From: Omnitrophica bacterium GWA2_41_15
Lineage (GTDB): Bacteria; Omnitrophota; Gorgyraeia; Gygaellales; Profunditerraquicolaceae
Length of the DNA: 42,587 bases
Assembly (NCBI GenBank): GCA_919902445.1
Contig: CAKKQZ010000042.1
Location: 6,307 to 48,893, forward strand
Direction of reading: 5' to 3'
The notes under the pieces were generated by a model. It was not told the origin of the DNA. It did not search any database and worked only from the letters and a program-made list of their open reading frames with translations. A program made the translations under genes and the position numbers. Of the stretch, positions 30,416-39,877 are shown piece after piece (within the stretch, counting starts at the first letter, position 1; the number at the start of each line of letters is the position of its first letter).

Positions 30416-32605
30416 CTATTTTATAAACAGCATCTCCCGGTACTTCGGAAGGTCCCAGTCTTCGTCAGAAACAACGCGCTCCAGGTCATCAACGTGCCTG
30501 CGTATATGCTCCATCAAAGGCCTTAACTCATCAAAGTAAAGTTTAGCCCTTTTCCCATCCTTGAGTTCCTGGGCTTTTTCCAAAAGTTTGGCCATCTCTT
30601 TAATATTACGCCTGACATAATAAATCTTGGTTGCAATCTCGCTTAAATGCTCTTTTTGATCATTAATCACCGCTTTATCGATTTTAACTATCGCGCCTTT
30701 TGTAAGCATCAGGAGTTGCTTTAAATTGCTTGCCAGCAGCCTCTCGTATTCGTATCCAGCAGGGACAACACAGGAGTTAACCATCTCGTTTAAAGTATTG
30801 GCTTCTATTTCAAGAGTGAGATTATACATGTGAATCCAGATGTGGTAGCGTGCAATCAATTCCTCTTTTGAGAAAACCCTGTATTCTTTAAATAAAGAAA
30901 TATTTTTCTCTTTGGTCAAAGCTTCAAGCGCCTCTGCTGTTGATGCGACATTTGGAAGCCCCCTTTTCTTTGCCTCTTTAAGCCATTCCTCGGCGTAGTT
31001 ATTTCCTTCGAAGCGTATATCTTTTGTTTCCTTAAAAATCTTGGCTATCGCCTTCATTACTGTGGTGTTAAAATCTTTACCTTCTGCCTTACGTATGCTT
31101 AAAGCAACGTAATCAAGGCTCTCGGCGATTATGGTATTTATCACTGTGAGGGGTGTTGAGATATTCTGCGATGAGCCCACTGCGCGGAATTCAAACTTTG
31201 TGCCGGTAAAGGCAAAAGGCGAAGTGCGGTTTCTGTCAGTCATATCCTTATTAAATCTGGGTAAGCGCGCAATACCGAAATCAATGATATCCTTTTTAGA
31301 AACCTGCGACTTTACGCCTTTTTCAATCATTTCTAAGATTTTTACAAGCTGGTCACCCAGGAAAACGCTCAAGATCGCTGGAGGAGCTTCATTTGCGCCT
31401 AAGCGGTGCTCGTTTCCTGCCATTGCAACTGAAGCGCGTAAAAGATCGGAATGCAGATAAACCGCCCTTAATACAGCGGCAAGAACAGCCAAAAACTGCA
31501 GGTTATCCTCAGGGGTATCTCCGGGATTAAGAAGGTTATTGCCATTATTATCCGCCAATGACCAATTAAGGTGCTTTCCGCTTCCGTTTATTCCGGCAAA
31601 AGGTTTTTCGTGCAAAAGGCAGACTAAGTTATGCCTTAAGGCAACCTTCTTCATCAACTCCATCAATAACTGATTATGGTCTGCGGCAATATTTGATTCT
31701 TCAAATATAGGAGCAAACTCATACTGATGCGGCGCAACTTCATTATGGCGCGTCATAAGAGGGATCCCTAATTTATATGCTTCCTCTGCCACTTCAAACA
31801 TAAAATTAACCACACGCTCTTTTATTGTCCCGAAATACTGGTCTTCAAGCTGCTGGCCCTTTGGAGAAGGGGCGCCTACCAGTGTGCGCCCGGTCATGAC
31901 TAAATCCTGGCGCAGGTCATAATAATGTTTATCAATGAGGAAATATTCCTGTTCCGGGCCGCAGGTTGAGAAAACTTTCTTTACATCCTTATGCCTAAAA
32001 AGTTTTAATAACCCTACTGCTGCTTTGCTTAACGCTTCCTCAGAACGTAAAAGCGGAAGTTTTTTGTCTAACGACTCCCCGTGATAAGAAATAAATATGG
32101 TCGGAATACATAAAGTCTTTCCGAGCTTGCTTTCGATGATAAAAGCCGGGCTTGAAGGGTCCCAAGCAGTGTATCCGCGCGCTTCAAAAGTGGCGCGAAT
32201 GCCTCCAGAAGGAAAACTTGATGCATCAGGCTCGCCTTGAATTAATTTGCTTCCTGAAAATTTTTCTACTACTTTACCTGGCCCGGTTATAGAAATAAAG
32301 CTGTCGTGTTTTTCGGCGGTAAGCCCGGTCATCGGCTGGAACCAGTGTGTATAATATGTTGCGCCCTTAGAAATAGCCCAGCCCTTCATTGCGTTTGCTA
32401 TTTTCTCTGCCTGGGCTAAGCTTATAGTTTTACCCTCGCTCATCCAGGTTTTAAATGCCTCGAATGTAGCTTTGGAGATATGTTTTTTCATCGTCTCCAT
32501 AGTAAAGGTATTCTCTCCAAAATAACTCGATACCTTTTTAGGCAAATCGATCCTTTTTAATTCAACGCCCTTTACCCTGAATAAAACCTCATGCCTGATG
32601 CCCAT
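30416..32605 (-). CDS. glnN: Glutamine synthetase type III
   Basis: 729 aa; THWFQPMTGLTAEKHDSF, FPSGGIRATFEARGYTAWDPSSPAF, NGSGKHLNWSLADN, MAGNEHRLGANEAPPAI. Confidence 0.96.
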   Translation of the reverse strand: MGIRHEVLFRVKGVELKRIDLPKKVSSYFGENTFTMETMKKHISKATFEAFKTWMSEGKTISLAQAEKIANAMKGWAISKGATYYTHWFQPMTGLTAEKHDSFISITGPGKVVEKFSGSKLIQGEPDASSFPSGGIRATFEARGYTAWDPSSPAFIIESKLGKTLCIPTIFISYHGESLDKKLPLLRSEEALSKAAVGLLKLFRHKDVKKVFSTCGPEQEYFLIDKHYYDLRQDLVMTGRTLVGAPSPKGQQLEDQYFGTIKERVVNFMFEVAEEAYKLGIPLMTRHNEVAPHQYEFAPIFEESNIAADHNQLLMELMKKVALRHNLVCLLHEKPFAGINGSGKHLNWSLADNNGNNLLNPGDTPEDNLQFLAVLAAVLRAVYLHSDLLRASVAMAGNEHRLGANEAPPAILSVFLGDQLVKILEMIEKGVKSQVSKKDIIDFGIARLPRFNKDMTDRNRTSPFAFTGTKFEFRAVGSSQNISTPLTVINTIIAESLDYVALSIRKAEGKDFNTTVMKAIAKIFKETKDIRFEGNNYAEEWLKEAKKRGLPNVASTAEALEALTKEKNISLFKEYRVFSKEELIARYHIWIHMYNLTLEIEANTLNEMVNSCVVPAGYEYERLLASNLKQLLMLTKGAIVKIDKAVINDQKEHLSEIATKIYYVRRNIKEMAKLLEKAQELKDGKRAKLYFDELRPLMEHIRRHVDDLERVVSDEDWDLPKYREMLFIK

Positions 32606-32698
32606 TTTAAACTTCCTCCTGATTAGTATTTTATTTATATTTAATGATATATTTTACTACAAATCCACTAAAAAGGAAGTCCTATTTTTAGAAAAAAA

Positions 32699-32737
32699 GG
32701 GCCAGCATCATTTTTTAAATAATCCTGGCCCCTTTTT
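32699..32737 (-). terminator. Rho-independent terminator between glnA (GSI) and glnN (GSIII)
   Basis: GGGCCAG...CTGGCCC with T-runs on both strands. Confidence 0.8.
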
Positions 32738-32753
32738 TCGTCTAAACTTTTAT

Positions 32754-34256
32754 TTAAATATCAAAATAAAGATAGAACTCATACGGATGCGGCCGCATCC
32801 TTACAGCATCTATCTCTTTTTTGCGCTTATACTCAAGCCAGATATCGATTACGTCCTTGGTGAACACTCCGCCTTTTAAGAGGTAATCCTGGTCCGCTTC
32901 AAGGGCATCTACTGCGCGGCGCAAAGACGAAGGAACTGTGGGTATCTTGCTTAGCTCCTCTTCGCTTAAATCAAAGAGGTCTTTATCCATTGGTTCGCCG
33001 GGATTGATTTTGTTCACTATACCGTCGAGCCCCGCCATTAACATGGCGCTGAATGCAAGGTAACCGTTACAAGCCGGGTCCGGCGGCCGGAATTCTATTC
33101 TCTTTGATTTCGGGCTATCCGAATACATCGGTATCCTTACTGCAGCGGAGCGGTTCCTTGCCGAGTAAACTAAGTTTACCGGCGCCTCATATCCGGGAAC
33201 CAGCCTCTTGTATGAATTTGTTGTGGGCGCGCAGAAAGCCATTAAGCTGTTGGCGTGCTTAAGCAGGCCTCCGATGTAATATTTTGCTGTCTGGCTCAAA
33301 AGCGCATAACCGTTCTTGTCATAAAATAAGTTTACGCCGTTCTTCCACAGGCTCTGGTGGCAGTGCATTCCTGAACCATTATCTGCAAAAAGCGGCTTTG
33401 GCATAAATGTTGCGACCATTCCGTACTTTTTAGCCATATTCTTGATGATATACTTATAAAGCAATAAATTGTCTCCCATCTTGGTGAGTCTATCAAACTT
33501 CATATCGATTTCGCACTGGCCCGCTGTTGCAACTTCATGGTGATGCACTTCCACGTTAATCCCCGCTTCCTTCATCTTCAGGATTATCCTGCTCCTTAAA
33601 TCCTGGAGTGAGTCATGCGGAGGAACAGGGAAATAACCCTCCTTGAATCGTATTTTATATCCGAGGTTGGGATTCTCATCACGGCCGGTATTCCAATCTG
33701 CTTCATCAGAATCAATAAAGTAATACCCGGAGTTTTCAGTCTGGTCGAAACGGATGCTGTTAAAAATAAAGAACTCTGCTTCAGGGCCGAAGAATACGCT
33801 GTCAGCTATCCCTGTACTTTTTAAGTATTTTTCTGCCTTTTTTGCAATATAGCGTGGATCGCGGCTATAAGGTTTTCTTGAGAGCGGATCGTAAATATCG
33901 CAGATGAGGCTTAAGGTGGGGACTTCGCAAACCGGGTCCACTATGGCAGTTGACGGGTCGGGGATTAAAATCATATCCGACTCCTGGATCTTCTGAAAAC
34001 CTCGGATAGATGAACCGTCAAACCCGATGCCGTCAACCCATATAGAGCGGGTGATGTCATCCATCTCCAGTAATTCTGATGCGGGAATAGAAAAATGCTG
34101 CCATAGCCCCGGCAGGTCATTGAATTTTAAATCAATAATCTGGATATTTTTCTCTTTGACAAACTTCAGGACATCCCGTGCCGCTTTTTCGTCAAAAGCT
34201 CCGTTCTTTAGCGGATTGGATGTTTTTACTTCAGCCGCTATTTTTTTCTTGGGCAT
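32754..34256 (-). CDS. glnA: Glutamine synthetase type I
   Basis: [91 protein letters not shown]. Confidence 0.97.
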   Translation of the reverse strand: MPKKKIAAEVKTSNPLKNGAFDEKAARDVLKFVKEKNIQIIDLKFNDLPGLWQHFSIPASELLEMDDITRSIWVDGIGFDGSSIRGFQKIQESDMILIPDPSTAIVDPVCEVPTLSLICDIYDPLSRKPYSRDPRYIAKKAEKYLKSTGIADSVFFGPEAEFFIFNSIRFDQTENSGYYFIDSDEADWNTGRDENPNLGYKIRFKEGYFPVPPHDSLQDLRSRIILKMKEAGINVEVHHHEVATAGQCEIDMKFDRLTKMGDNLLLYKYIIKNMAKKYGMVATFMPKPLFADNGSGMHCHQSLWKNGVNLFYDKNGYALLSQTAKYYIGGLLKHANSLMAFCAPTTNSYKRLVPGYEAPVNLVYSARNRSAAVRIPMYSDSPKSKRIEFRPPDPACNGYLAFSAMLMAGLDGIVNKINPGEPMDKDLFDLSEEELSKIPTVPSSLRRAVDALEADQDYLLKGGVFTKDVIDIWLEYKRKKEIDAVRMRPHPYEFYLYFDI

Positions 34257-34272
34257 TTTTACTCCTCCTTTT

Positions 34273-34349
34273 TAGGGACGTTTCTTAACTCAGCTATAAA
34301 GTGTCCCCGTAGCGGGGACACTTTATATTCAACTTGAGAAACGTCCCTA
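34273..34349 (-). repeat. GGGACG 77-bp palindromic repeat, copy C (orientation 2)
   Basis: Core TATAAAGTGTCCCCG-TAG-CGGGGACACTTTATA is a perfect 15-bp inverted repeat. Confidence 0.95.
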
Positions 34350-34359
34350 AATTAGTTAA

Positions 34360-34701
34360 TTAAATCGCAATCTCTCCTTTTTCACCGGTGCGTATCCTGA
34401 TGGCGTTCTCGATGTTTGAAATAAAAATCTTGCCGTCACCGATTTCACCGGTCTTGACATTATCGATGATAGTTTTGGTTATCCGCTCAACATCAGTATC
34501 TTTTACTACAATCTCAATCTTTAACTTCGGCAGAATCTCTACTCGGTATTTCTCCCCGCGCCACTGCTGCACCACGCCTTTTTGCTTGCCGTGACCCTCG
34601 ATCTCGCTGATCATCAACCCTCCGCATCCGGCTTTTTCTAAGGCGCTGCGTACTGCGTCTAATTTTTCCGGCCGGATAATCGCCTCAATTCTTTTCATCA
34701 T
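34360..34701 (-). CDS. glnB: PII nitrogen regulatory protein (paralog 1)
   Basis: MKRIEAIIRPEKLDAVRSAL; GDGKIFISNIENAIRIRTGEKGEIAI. Confidence 0.96.
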   Translation of the reverse strand: MMKRIEAIIRPEKLDAVRSALEKAGCGGLMISEIEGHGKQKGVVQQWRGEKYRVEILPKLKIEIVVKDTDVERITKTIIDNVKTGEIGDGKIFISNIENAIRIRTGEKGEIAI

Positions 34702-34727
34702 CCCCTCCGCTTTATAAAATTATAATC

Positions 34728-36053
34728 TTATTCCTCTTCCTTAGCTCCTAAAAAGGAGTATGCTGGTTTTCTGCTTAAAAATTCAGGGTAAGCGGCATTA
34801 CCGTGTTCGCCGATATCCAGGCCCTCGATCTCCTCCTGCAAGGACACCCTGATACCAATAGTGGCTTTAAGAATAGCCCAGGCAGCCAGCGAAAGAATAA
34901 AGGTGTATGCCGCAACGCTAACTACACCCGTAAGTTGCGCCATAAACAATTTGCTTCCGCCACCAAAAAATACGCCGTTACCGGTAGCCACGCCTGCGAT
35001 TTTATCCTGCGCGAATAGCCCTACACAAAGCGTGCCAAAAACACCGTTGACTAAATGCACTGACAGGGCTCCGACAGGGTCATCAATCTTTATCCGGTCA
35101 AACATAATTACTGCTAAAACAACCAATGCCCCGGCAATCAAACCAATGATGATAGAGCTCGTTACGCTGACAAAGGCGCAAGGCGCGGTAATTGCCACCA
35201 GTCCTGCCAGGCAGCCATTTAAGGTCATACCTAAGTCGGGCTTTCCTAATAAAATCCAGGAAAGGATAGTTGCGCTCATAATAGCTGCCGCAGCTGCCAT
35301 ATTTGTGGTAATGGCTACGTGGCTGATAGCCATAGGGTCTGCGTTCATAGTTGAACCGGGATTAAACCCAAACCAGCCAAACCATAAGACAAAGGTGCCC
35401 AGAGTTGCTAAAGACAGATTGTGCCCGGGAATAGGATTAATCTTTCCGTTGGTATATTTGCCAAAACGCGGGCCCAAAAGCAATACGCCAGCTAAAGCAG
35501 CCCACCCCCCCACAGAGTGCACTACTGTAGAACCGGCAAAGTCAAACATCCCTTTTGTTGCCAGCCACCCGCCACCCCATATCCAGTGCCCGACAATAGG
35601 GTAAATTACCATAGTCATGATGAAAGAAAAAAGAATAAAGGATTTGTACTTTATTCTTTCGGCAACTGAGCCGGAAACAATCGTGGCTGCAGTCCCGCAG
35701 AAGACTAACTGGAAGAAAAACTTTGCCCACATAGGAACGCCTGTCCAGCTTATTGCGGAATAAACGCCTTTATAAGCTGCGCCAACTGCCGGTGAATTAT
35801 CCAGGCCGCTGGCAAAAAATAACCCCTTTAAACCCATAAAAGGATTGCCATCGCCAAACATCAGGCCCCAGCCCAACAACAAAAAACCTAAAGAGGAAAC
35901 TGCGAATACGATGAAATTCTTAGAAAGGATATTCACGCAGTTCTTTGAGCGGGCAAAGCCAGACTCTACCATTGCGAACCCTAAGTTCATAAAAAATACC
36001 ATCTTTGCCGTTATCAAAACCCAGATAGTATCAATCACAACCTTCATATCCAT
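34728..36053 (-). CDS. amt: Ammonium transporter (paralog 1)
   Basis: NLGFAMVESGFARSKNCVNIL, DFAGSTVVHSVGGWAALAGVLLLGPR, FGWFGFNPGSTMN, EIEGLDIGEHGNAAYPEF C-terminal motif. Confidence 0.96.
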   Translation of the reverse strand: MDMKVVIDTIWVLITAKMVFFMNLGFAMVESGFARSKNCVNILSKNFIVFAVSSLGFLLLGWGLMFGDGNPFMGLKGLFFASGLDNSPAVGAAYKGVYSAISWTGVPMWAKFFFQLVFCGTAATIVSGSVAERIKYKSFILFSFIMTMVIYPIVGHWIWGGGWLATKGMFDFAGSTVVHSVGGWAALAGVLLLGPRFGKYTNGKINPIPGHNLSLATLGTFVLWFGWFGFNPGSTMNADPMAISHVAITTNMAAAAAIMSATILSWILLGKPDLGMTLNGCLAGLVAITAPCAFVSVTSSIIIGLIAGALVVLAVIMFDRIKIDDPVGALSVHLVNGVFGTLCVGLFAQDKIAGVATGNGVFFGGGSKLFMAQLTGVVSVAAYTFILSLAAWAILKATIGIRVSLQEEIEGLDIGEHGNAAYPEFLSRKPAYSFLGAKEEE

Positions 36054-36153
36054 TTTTTATCCCCGTCCTTTCCTGTTGCATTTACTCACTTGTTTATTCA
36101 ATTGAGAGGTTTGAAGCAAGAAAATTTTCCCTTTTTTAAGTTACCCTCCTTTC

Positions 36154-36192
36154 TCAATTCGCTCGCTCCTCTTGACCTTGCAAGCGAATTGA
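36154..36192 (-). repeat. Hairpin TCAATTCGCT...AGCGAATTGA in the amt-1 leader
   Basis: Perfect 10-bp arms (36154-36163 / 36183-36192), 19-nt loop. Confidence 0.65.
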
Positions 36193-36241
36193 TCCTCCAG
36201 CCCAGCTGTTGGCGGGGCGAAGGACCTACCTCTATTATTTT

Positions 36242-36418
36242 TTATATGCCTAAGCGCTCCTTGACCAACCTGGCATATATCCTATTAATGTGCGAAGTCT
36301 TCAGCCATCTTTGTAAAGTAGAAATCGGAATATCTAAAATTCTTGATAAGTCATAGAGGGTGTAACCCTTCTGTACTTTCAGGTTCTTAATTTTCTGGAC
36401 CAAATCTCTATCTATCAT
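36242..36418 (-). CDS. Small HTH-type DNA-binding protein (58 aa; absent from supplied ORF track)
   Basis: MIDRDLVQKIKNLKVQKGYTLYDLSRILDIPISTLQRWLKTSHINRIYARLVKERLGI*; helix-turn-helix pattern YTLYDLSRILDIPISTLQRWLK. Confidence 0.75.
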   Translation of the reverse strand: MIDRDLVQKIKNLKVQKGYTLYDLSRILDIPISTLQRWLKTSHINRIYARLVKERLGI

Positions 36419-36423
36419 TTTCT

Positions 36424-36499
36424 TAGGGACGTTTCTTAACTCAGCTATAAGGTGTCCCCGCCTTAGGGACAGTTTATATTCAACTTAAGAAACGTCCCT
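36424..36499 (-). repeat. GGGACG palindromic repeat, copy D (orientation 2)
   Basis: TAGGGACGTTTCTTAACTCAGCTATAAGGTGTCCCC...GGGACAGTTTATATTCAACTTAAGAAACGTCCCT. Confidence 0.94.
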
Positions 36500-36505
36500 G
36501 ACTGA

Positions 36506-36844
36506 TTAAACTGCTGCCTCGCCTTTTTCACCTGTGCGTATCCTGAATACATCCTCTACCGGGTAAACAAAAATCTTTCCGTCGCCTATTTTATCCGTGC
36601 GCGCTTTATCCATAATCACCTTTACAATACGCCCTACATCCGCATCCTTTACTATCGTTTCTATTTTAACCTTTTGCAGAAGTTCTACTTTATATTTCTT
36701 GCCTCGCCATTGCTGCACCAACCCCTTTTGTTTCCCGTGGCCTTCGACCTCGGTCACGGTTATGCCGGGGCAGTCGATTTCTCCGAGAGCAGCCCGCACC
36801 TCGTTGAGTTTTTCAGGACGAATTATCGCTTCTATCTTTTTCAT
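36506..36844 (-). CDS. glnB: PII nitrogen regulatory protein (paralog 2)
   Basis: MKKIEAIIRPEKLNEVRAAL; GDGKIFVYPVEDVFRIRTGEKGEAAV. Confidence 0.96.
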   Translation of the reverse strand: MKKIEAIIRPEKLNEVRAALGEIDCPGITVTEVEGHGKQKGLVQQWRGKKYKVELLQKVKIETIVKDADVGRIVKVIMDKARTDKIGDGKIFVYPVEDVFRIRTGEKGEAAV

Positions 36845-36874
36845 TTTGGGGTTCCTCCATTTTAAAAAATAGTT

Positions 36875-38458
36875 TTAAGAAAATAATTCTTTGGAAATAG
36901 GAGTTTCTGAATGTTTATCTAACTTTACTCCGCTATAACCCGTCACCCCCATTTCAGGGATATCCAAACCGTCTATCTCAGCTTCCGGTTCTGTACGGTT
37001 GCCTACAGTAACCTCAAGGAATTTAAAGATTATAAACGTAATCGACCCCACGTAGATGATATTTGAAAGCACCCCGGTACACTGAGCGAATAATTGCGAA
37101 GAGTCTCCATAGAATAACCCCCTAACAGCCCCAGCGACCCCGTTCCATCCATCTCCGTATGTCCCGTCGGCAAAAAGCCCTAATGCCAGGCAACCCCAGG
37201 CTCCGTTTACTCCGTGCACCGATATAGCGCCAACAGGATCATCTATTTTAAGTTTGCCTTCCACAAAATAAACCGATTCGACTACAAGTACTCCGGCTAT
37301 AAGGCCTATTATACAAGCGCTGATAGAATTTACAAATGCGCAGGGCGCGGTAATTGCCACAAGGCCAGCCAACATTCCGTTACACATCATGCTCGGGTCG
37401 GGTTTTTTAGTGCGCACCGCCCACATCCATATAGTTGCTGCTATTGCCCCTGTGGCTGAAGCTAACATAGTGTTAACAGCCACAACTGCTATGCGTAAAT
37501 CCGTGCCTGCTAAAGTTGAGCCGGCATTAAAACCAAACCATCCGAAAGCCAGGATAAATGTTCCTATAACTGCCATGGGAATACTATGCCCGGGAATAGG
37601 ATTAGCGCTTCCGTCGCGATTAAACTTTCCCAGGCGAGGGCCCACAATCCAGGCAGCTACCAAAGCAATCACTCCTCCGGTCATATGCACAACTGAAGAG
37701 CCGGCAAAATCAACATGGCCGTGCCCTAAACCGAAATTCTGGCCCAGCATTGCCAGCCACCCTCCTCCCCACACCCAGTTTCCGAAGATAGGATAGATTA
37801 TTGTCCCCACAAAAATTCCGTAAATACAGAAGGAGAGAAATTTCCAGCGCTCTGCCAGGGCGCCTGTGGGGATAGTGGCGGTGGTATCCATAAACACCAT
37901 CTGGAATAGAAATAATGTAAAAACAGCGACATCGTAGGAAGAGCCGTTAAGGAAAAAACCATTTAGCCCAAACAAGCCAAAAGATTTCCCGAATAAATTA
38001 ATTGTAAATTCATTATTTAATCCAGCATAACCACCCAAAGTGCCAAGGGCGCCTATACCGCCGAACATAAGCGCAAAACCGCAAACATAAAAACCAAGCA
38101 TGCCTAAAGGATAAATCAAAAAATTCATTCCCATAGTATGCGCAGCATTCTTAGCGCGGGTCATGCCTGTCTCTACCATAGCAAAGCCCGGCTGCATGAA
38201 CATAACTAAAAATCCGGCGATAAGCGTCCAGACAAAGTTAATTGCAACTCTGTTATGCCCTGCGGCCTGCGCCACCTCTTCAAGAGTAGGCTTTCCGGCT
38301 GCAGCTGCAGTAACATCGTTTATCGTGCCGGTGCTTGCTCCGCTTGGGTCAGGGCCTGCTGCAAAAATAGAAACAACTGATAAAGCAGAAAATATAATGG
38401 CCATGGATAAAATTACTAATCCGTGCTTCCTAAAAAAGTTTCTTAATCCTTGCTTCAT
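36875..38458 (-). CDS. amt: Ammonium transporter (paralog 2, with N-terminal signal-like extension)
   Basis: QPGFAMVETGMTRAKNAAHTMGMN, DFAGSSVVHMTGGVIALVAAWIVGPRLG, FGWFGFNAGSTLAG, EIDGLDIPEMGVTGY. Confidence 0.96.
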   Translation of the reverse strand: MKQGLRNFFRKHGLVILSMAIIFSALSVVSIFAAGPDPSGASTGTINDVTAAAAGKPTLEEVAQAAGHNRVAINFVWTLIAGFLVMFMQPGFAMVETGMTRAKNAAHTMGMNFLIYPLGMLGFYVCGFALMFGGIGALGTLGGYAGLNNEFTINLFGKSFGLFGLNGFFLNGSSYDVAVFTLFLFQMVFMDTTATIPTGALAERWKFLSFCIYGIFVGTIIYPIFGNWVWGGGWLAMLGQNFGLGHGHVDFAGSSVVHMTGGVIALVAAWIVGPRLGKFNRDGSANPIPGHSIPMAVIGTFILAFGWFGFNAGSTLAGTDLRIAVVAVNTMLASATGAIAATIWMWAVRTKKPDPSMMCNGMLAGLVAITAPCAFVNSISACIIGLIAGVLVVESVYFVEGKLKIDDPVGAISVHGVNGAWGCLALGLFADGTYGDGWNGVAGAVRGLFYGDSSQLFAQCTGVLSNIIYVGSITFIIFKFLEVTVGNRTEPEAEIDGLDIPEMGVTGYSGVKLDKHSETPISKELFS

Positions 38459-38474
38459 CTCTATCTCCTTTCAT

Positions 38475-38551
38475 TAGGGACGTTTCTTAAGTTAGCTATA
38501 AGGTGTCCCCACCATGGGGACATCTTATATTCAGGTTAAGAAACGTCCCTA
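38475..38551 (-). repeat. GGGACG 77-bp palindromic repeat, copy E (orientation 2)
   Basis: TAGGGACGTTTCTTAAGTTAGCTATAAGGTGTCCCC...GGGGACATCTTATATTCAGGTTAAGAAACGTCCCTA. Confidence 0.95.
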
Positions 38552-38553
38552 CT

Positions 38554-39849
38554 TTAAAACGAATAAATTGCCTCTAATCCTATGGTATCCTGCCTACCAA
38601 CCGCTTTCTGATTATTAATAAATATGTCCGAGCTTGACTCATCGTGCCTGTATTCAAGGCGAGTGATTAAATCTTTATAGGGACGCAGTTCTAAGGTTAA
38701 AGTTTGCTCCCAAACATCCTGGTTTGTCCCGCTCACAATCCTTAAACCCTGCCTATCGCTCATAAATTCTGTTCGGCTGATTAAACTCATCCAGCTGTTA
38801 GTATCATACCTTAAATAACCCGCCACCCCTGACCAGGCGCCGTCTTTACCAGCAGCCACCACATCCTCTTCATGGCCATAGTCAGCATTTAACATCAGGG
38901 TCCATTTATCAAATGGTTTATAAGTAGTTAGAAAATCAATAAGTCCCCGTTGAGAGTGGTCATTAGAAGCCTGCTCAGGCCCATACATACCTGCAAGGTT
39001 AAATGACAGCTTATCACTTGCTGCCCAGGCAAGAGCCCCTTCCACTGATTTGGTCTTATTATTATCCTTAACATTATCCCAGCCATTATTTATACCTAAA
39101 TAACCGCTTAGACCGTCAAAAATTTGATAACCTGCGCGGATGCCCGTATGGGTAAAGGGTATGGCATAGCCAAAAAGGAGCGAACGGGTAAAATTCCAGT
39201 TATCCTTGGCCTCAATTACCTCTGCTCCGTGCATAGTCACGAATTTGCCGATTTTAATCCACTGCCAATTCCCAAAAGGAAGATTAAAGTTAAGTGGCGG
39301 CTTAAGGCTGATATAGGCCTGCTCTAAATCAAATTGGTCACGAGTTGAGCCTGCAGGCGTAATCACCTCTGCGTCCTGGCCAAAATAAAGGTCGGTGCGA
39401 AAACCCGCCCCTCCACTATCAGGCGGAAGTTTCTCAAATACCAATTCTGCTGCCTGAAGGTTAAAGTTATTCGCTTCGGTATCAAAAACCCTGGCAGTGT
39501 TTGTCCGCGAATCAGGGCCCCTAAAATTATAGGTATAGCTTGTATCCACAAAACCGCTTAAGGAGATATCTTTTAACGCCTTAACCAACCCGCCTTCAAT
39601 TGATTCTCTTTTTGCTAACAAATCATCCACCTTCTTCTGGATGACCTCATCCGGAATGGTCTCCGCTGGGCTCTTTTCGTAAATACTCAATTTCTTATTT
39701 AAGGCCTCGACCTTACTTTCCAGACCATCAACCCTCTTTATTAATTTTTCTATCAATTCATCTTTCCCATCGGCAAAAGCAGATACAGAATATAGCATGA
39801 TAAAATAAATAAAACTAATCGCCACTATCCCTCTTTGATACATTTTCAT
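38554..39849 (-). CDS. Outer-membrane beta-barrel porin (BBP2/OmpL-like)
   Basis: Signal peptide, coiled-coil N-terminal segment (VDGLESKVEALNKKL), alternating amphipathic strands, C-terminal aromatic ...IGLEAIYSF. Confidence 0.8.
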   Translation of the reverse strand: MKMYQRGIVAISFIYFIMLYSVSAFADGKDELIEKLIKRVDGLESKVEALNKKLSIYEKSPAETIPDEVIQKKVDDLLAKRESIEGGLVKALKDISLSGFVDTSYTYNFRGPDSRTNTARVFDTEANNFNLQAAELVFEKLPPDSGGAGFRTDLYFGQDAEVITPAGSTRDQFDLEQAYISLKPPLNFNLPFGNWQWIKIGKFVTMHGAEVIEAKDNWNFTRSLLFGYAIPFTHTGIRAGYQIFDGLSGYLGINNGWDNVKDNNKTKSVEGALAWAASDKLSFNLAGMYGPEQASNDHSQRGLIDFLTTYKPFDKWTLMLNADYGHEEDVVAAGKDGAWSGVAGYLRYDTNSWMSLISRTEFMSDRQGLRIVSGTNQDVWEQTLTLELRPYKDLITRLEYRHDESSSDIFINNQKAVGRQDTIGLEAIYSF

Positions 39850-39877
39850 AATTCCCCCTTTCTTTTACAGAATTGCT

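Noticed and set aside
32785-32800. 16-bp perfect palindrome GGATGCGGCCGCATCC
   Set aside because: Falls in the glnA coding sequence and is explained by the conserved RMRPHP codons.
32598-32879. 93-aa plus-strand ORF containing [14 protein letters not shown] resembling the GSI C-terminus
   Set aside because: Coincidence caused by the GGATGCGGCCGCATCC palindrome at the glnA 3' end; no independent coding support.
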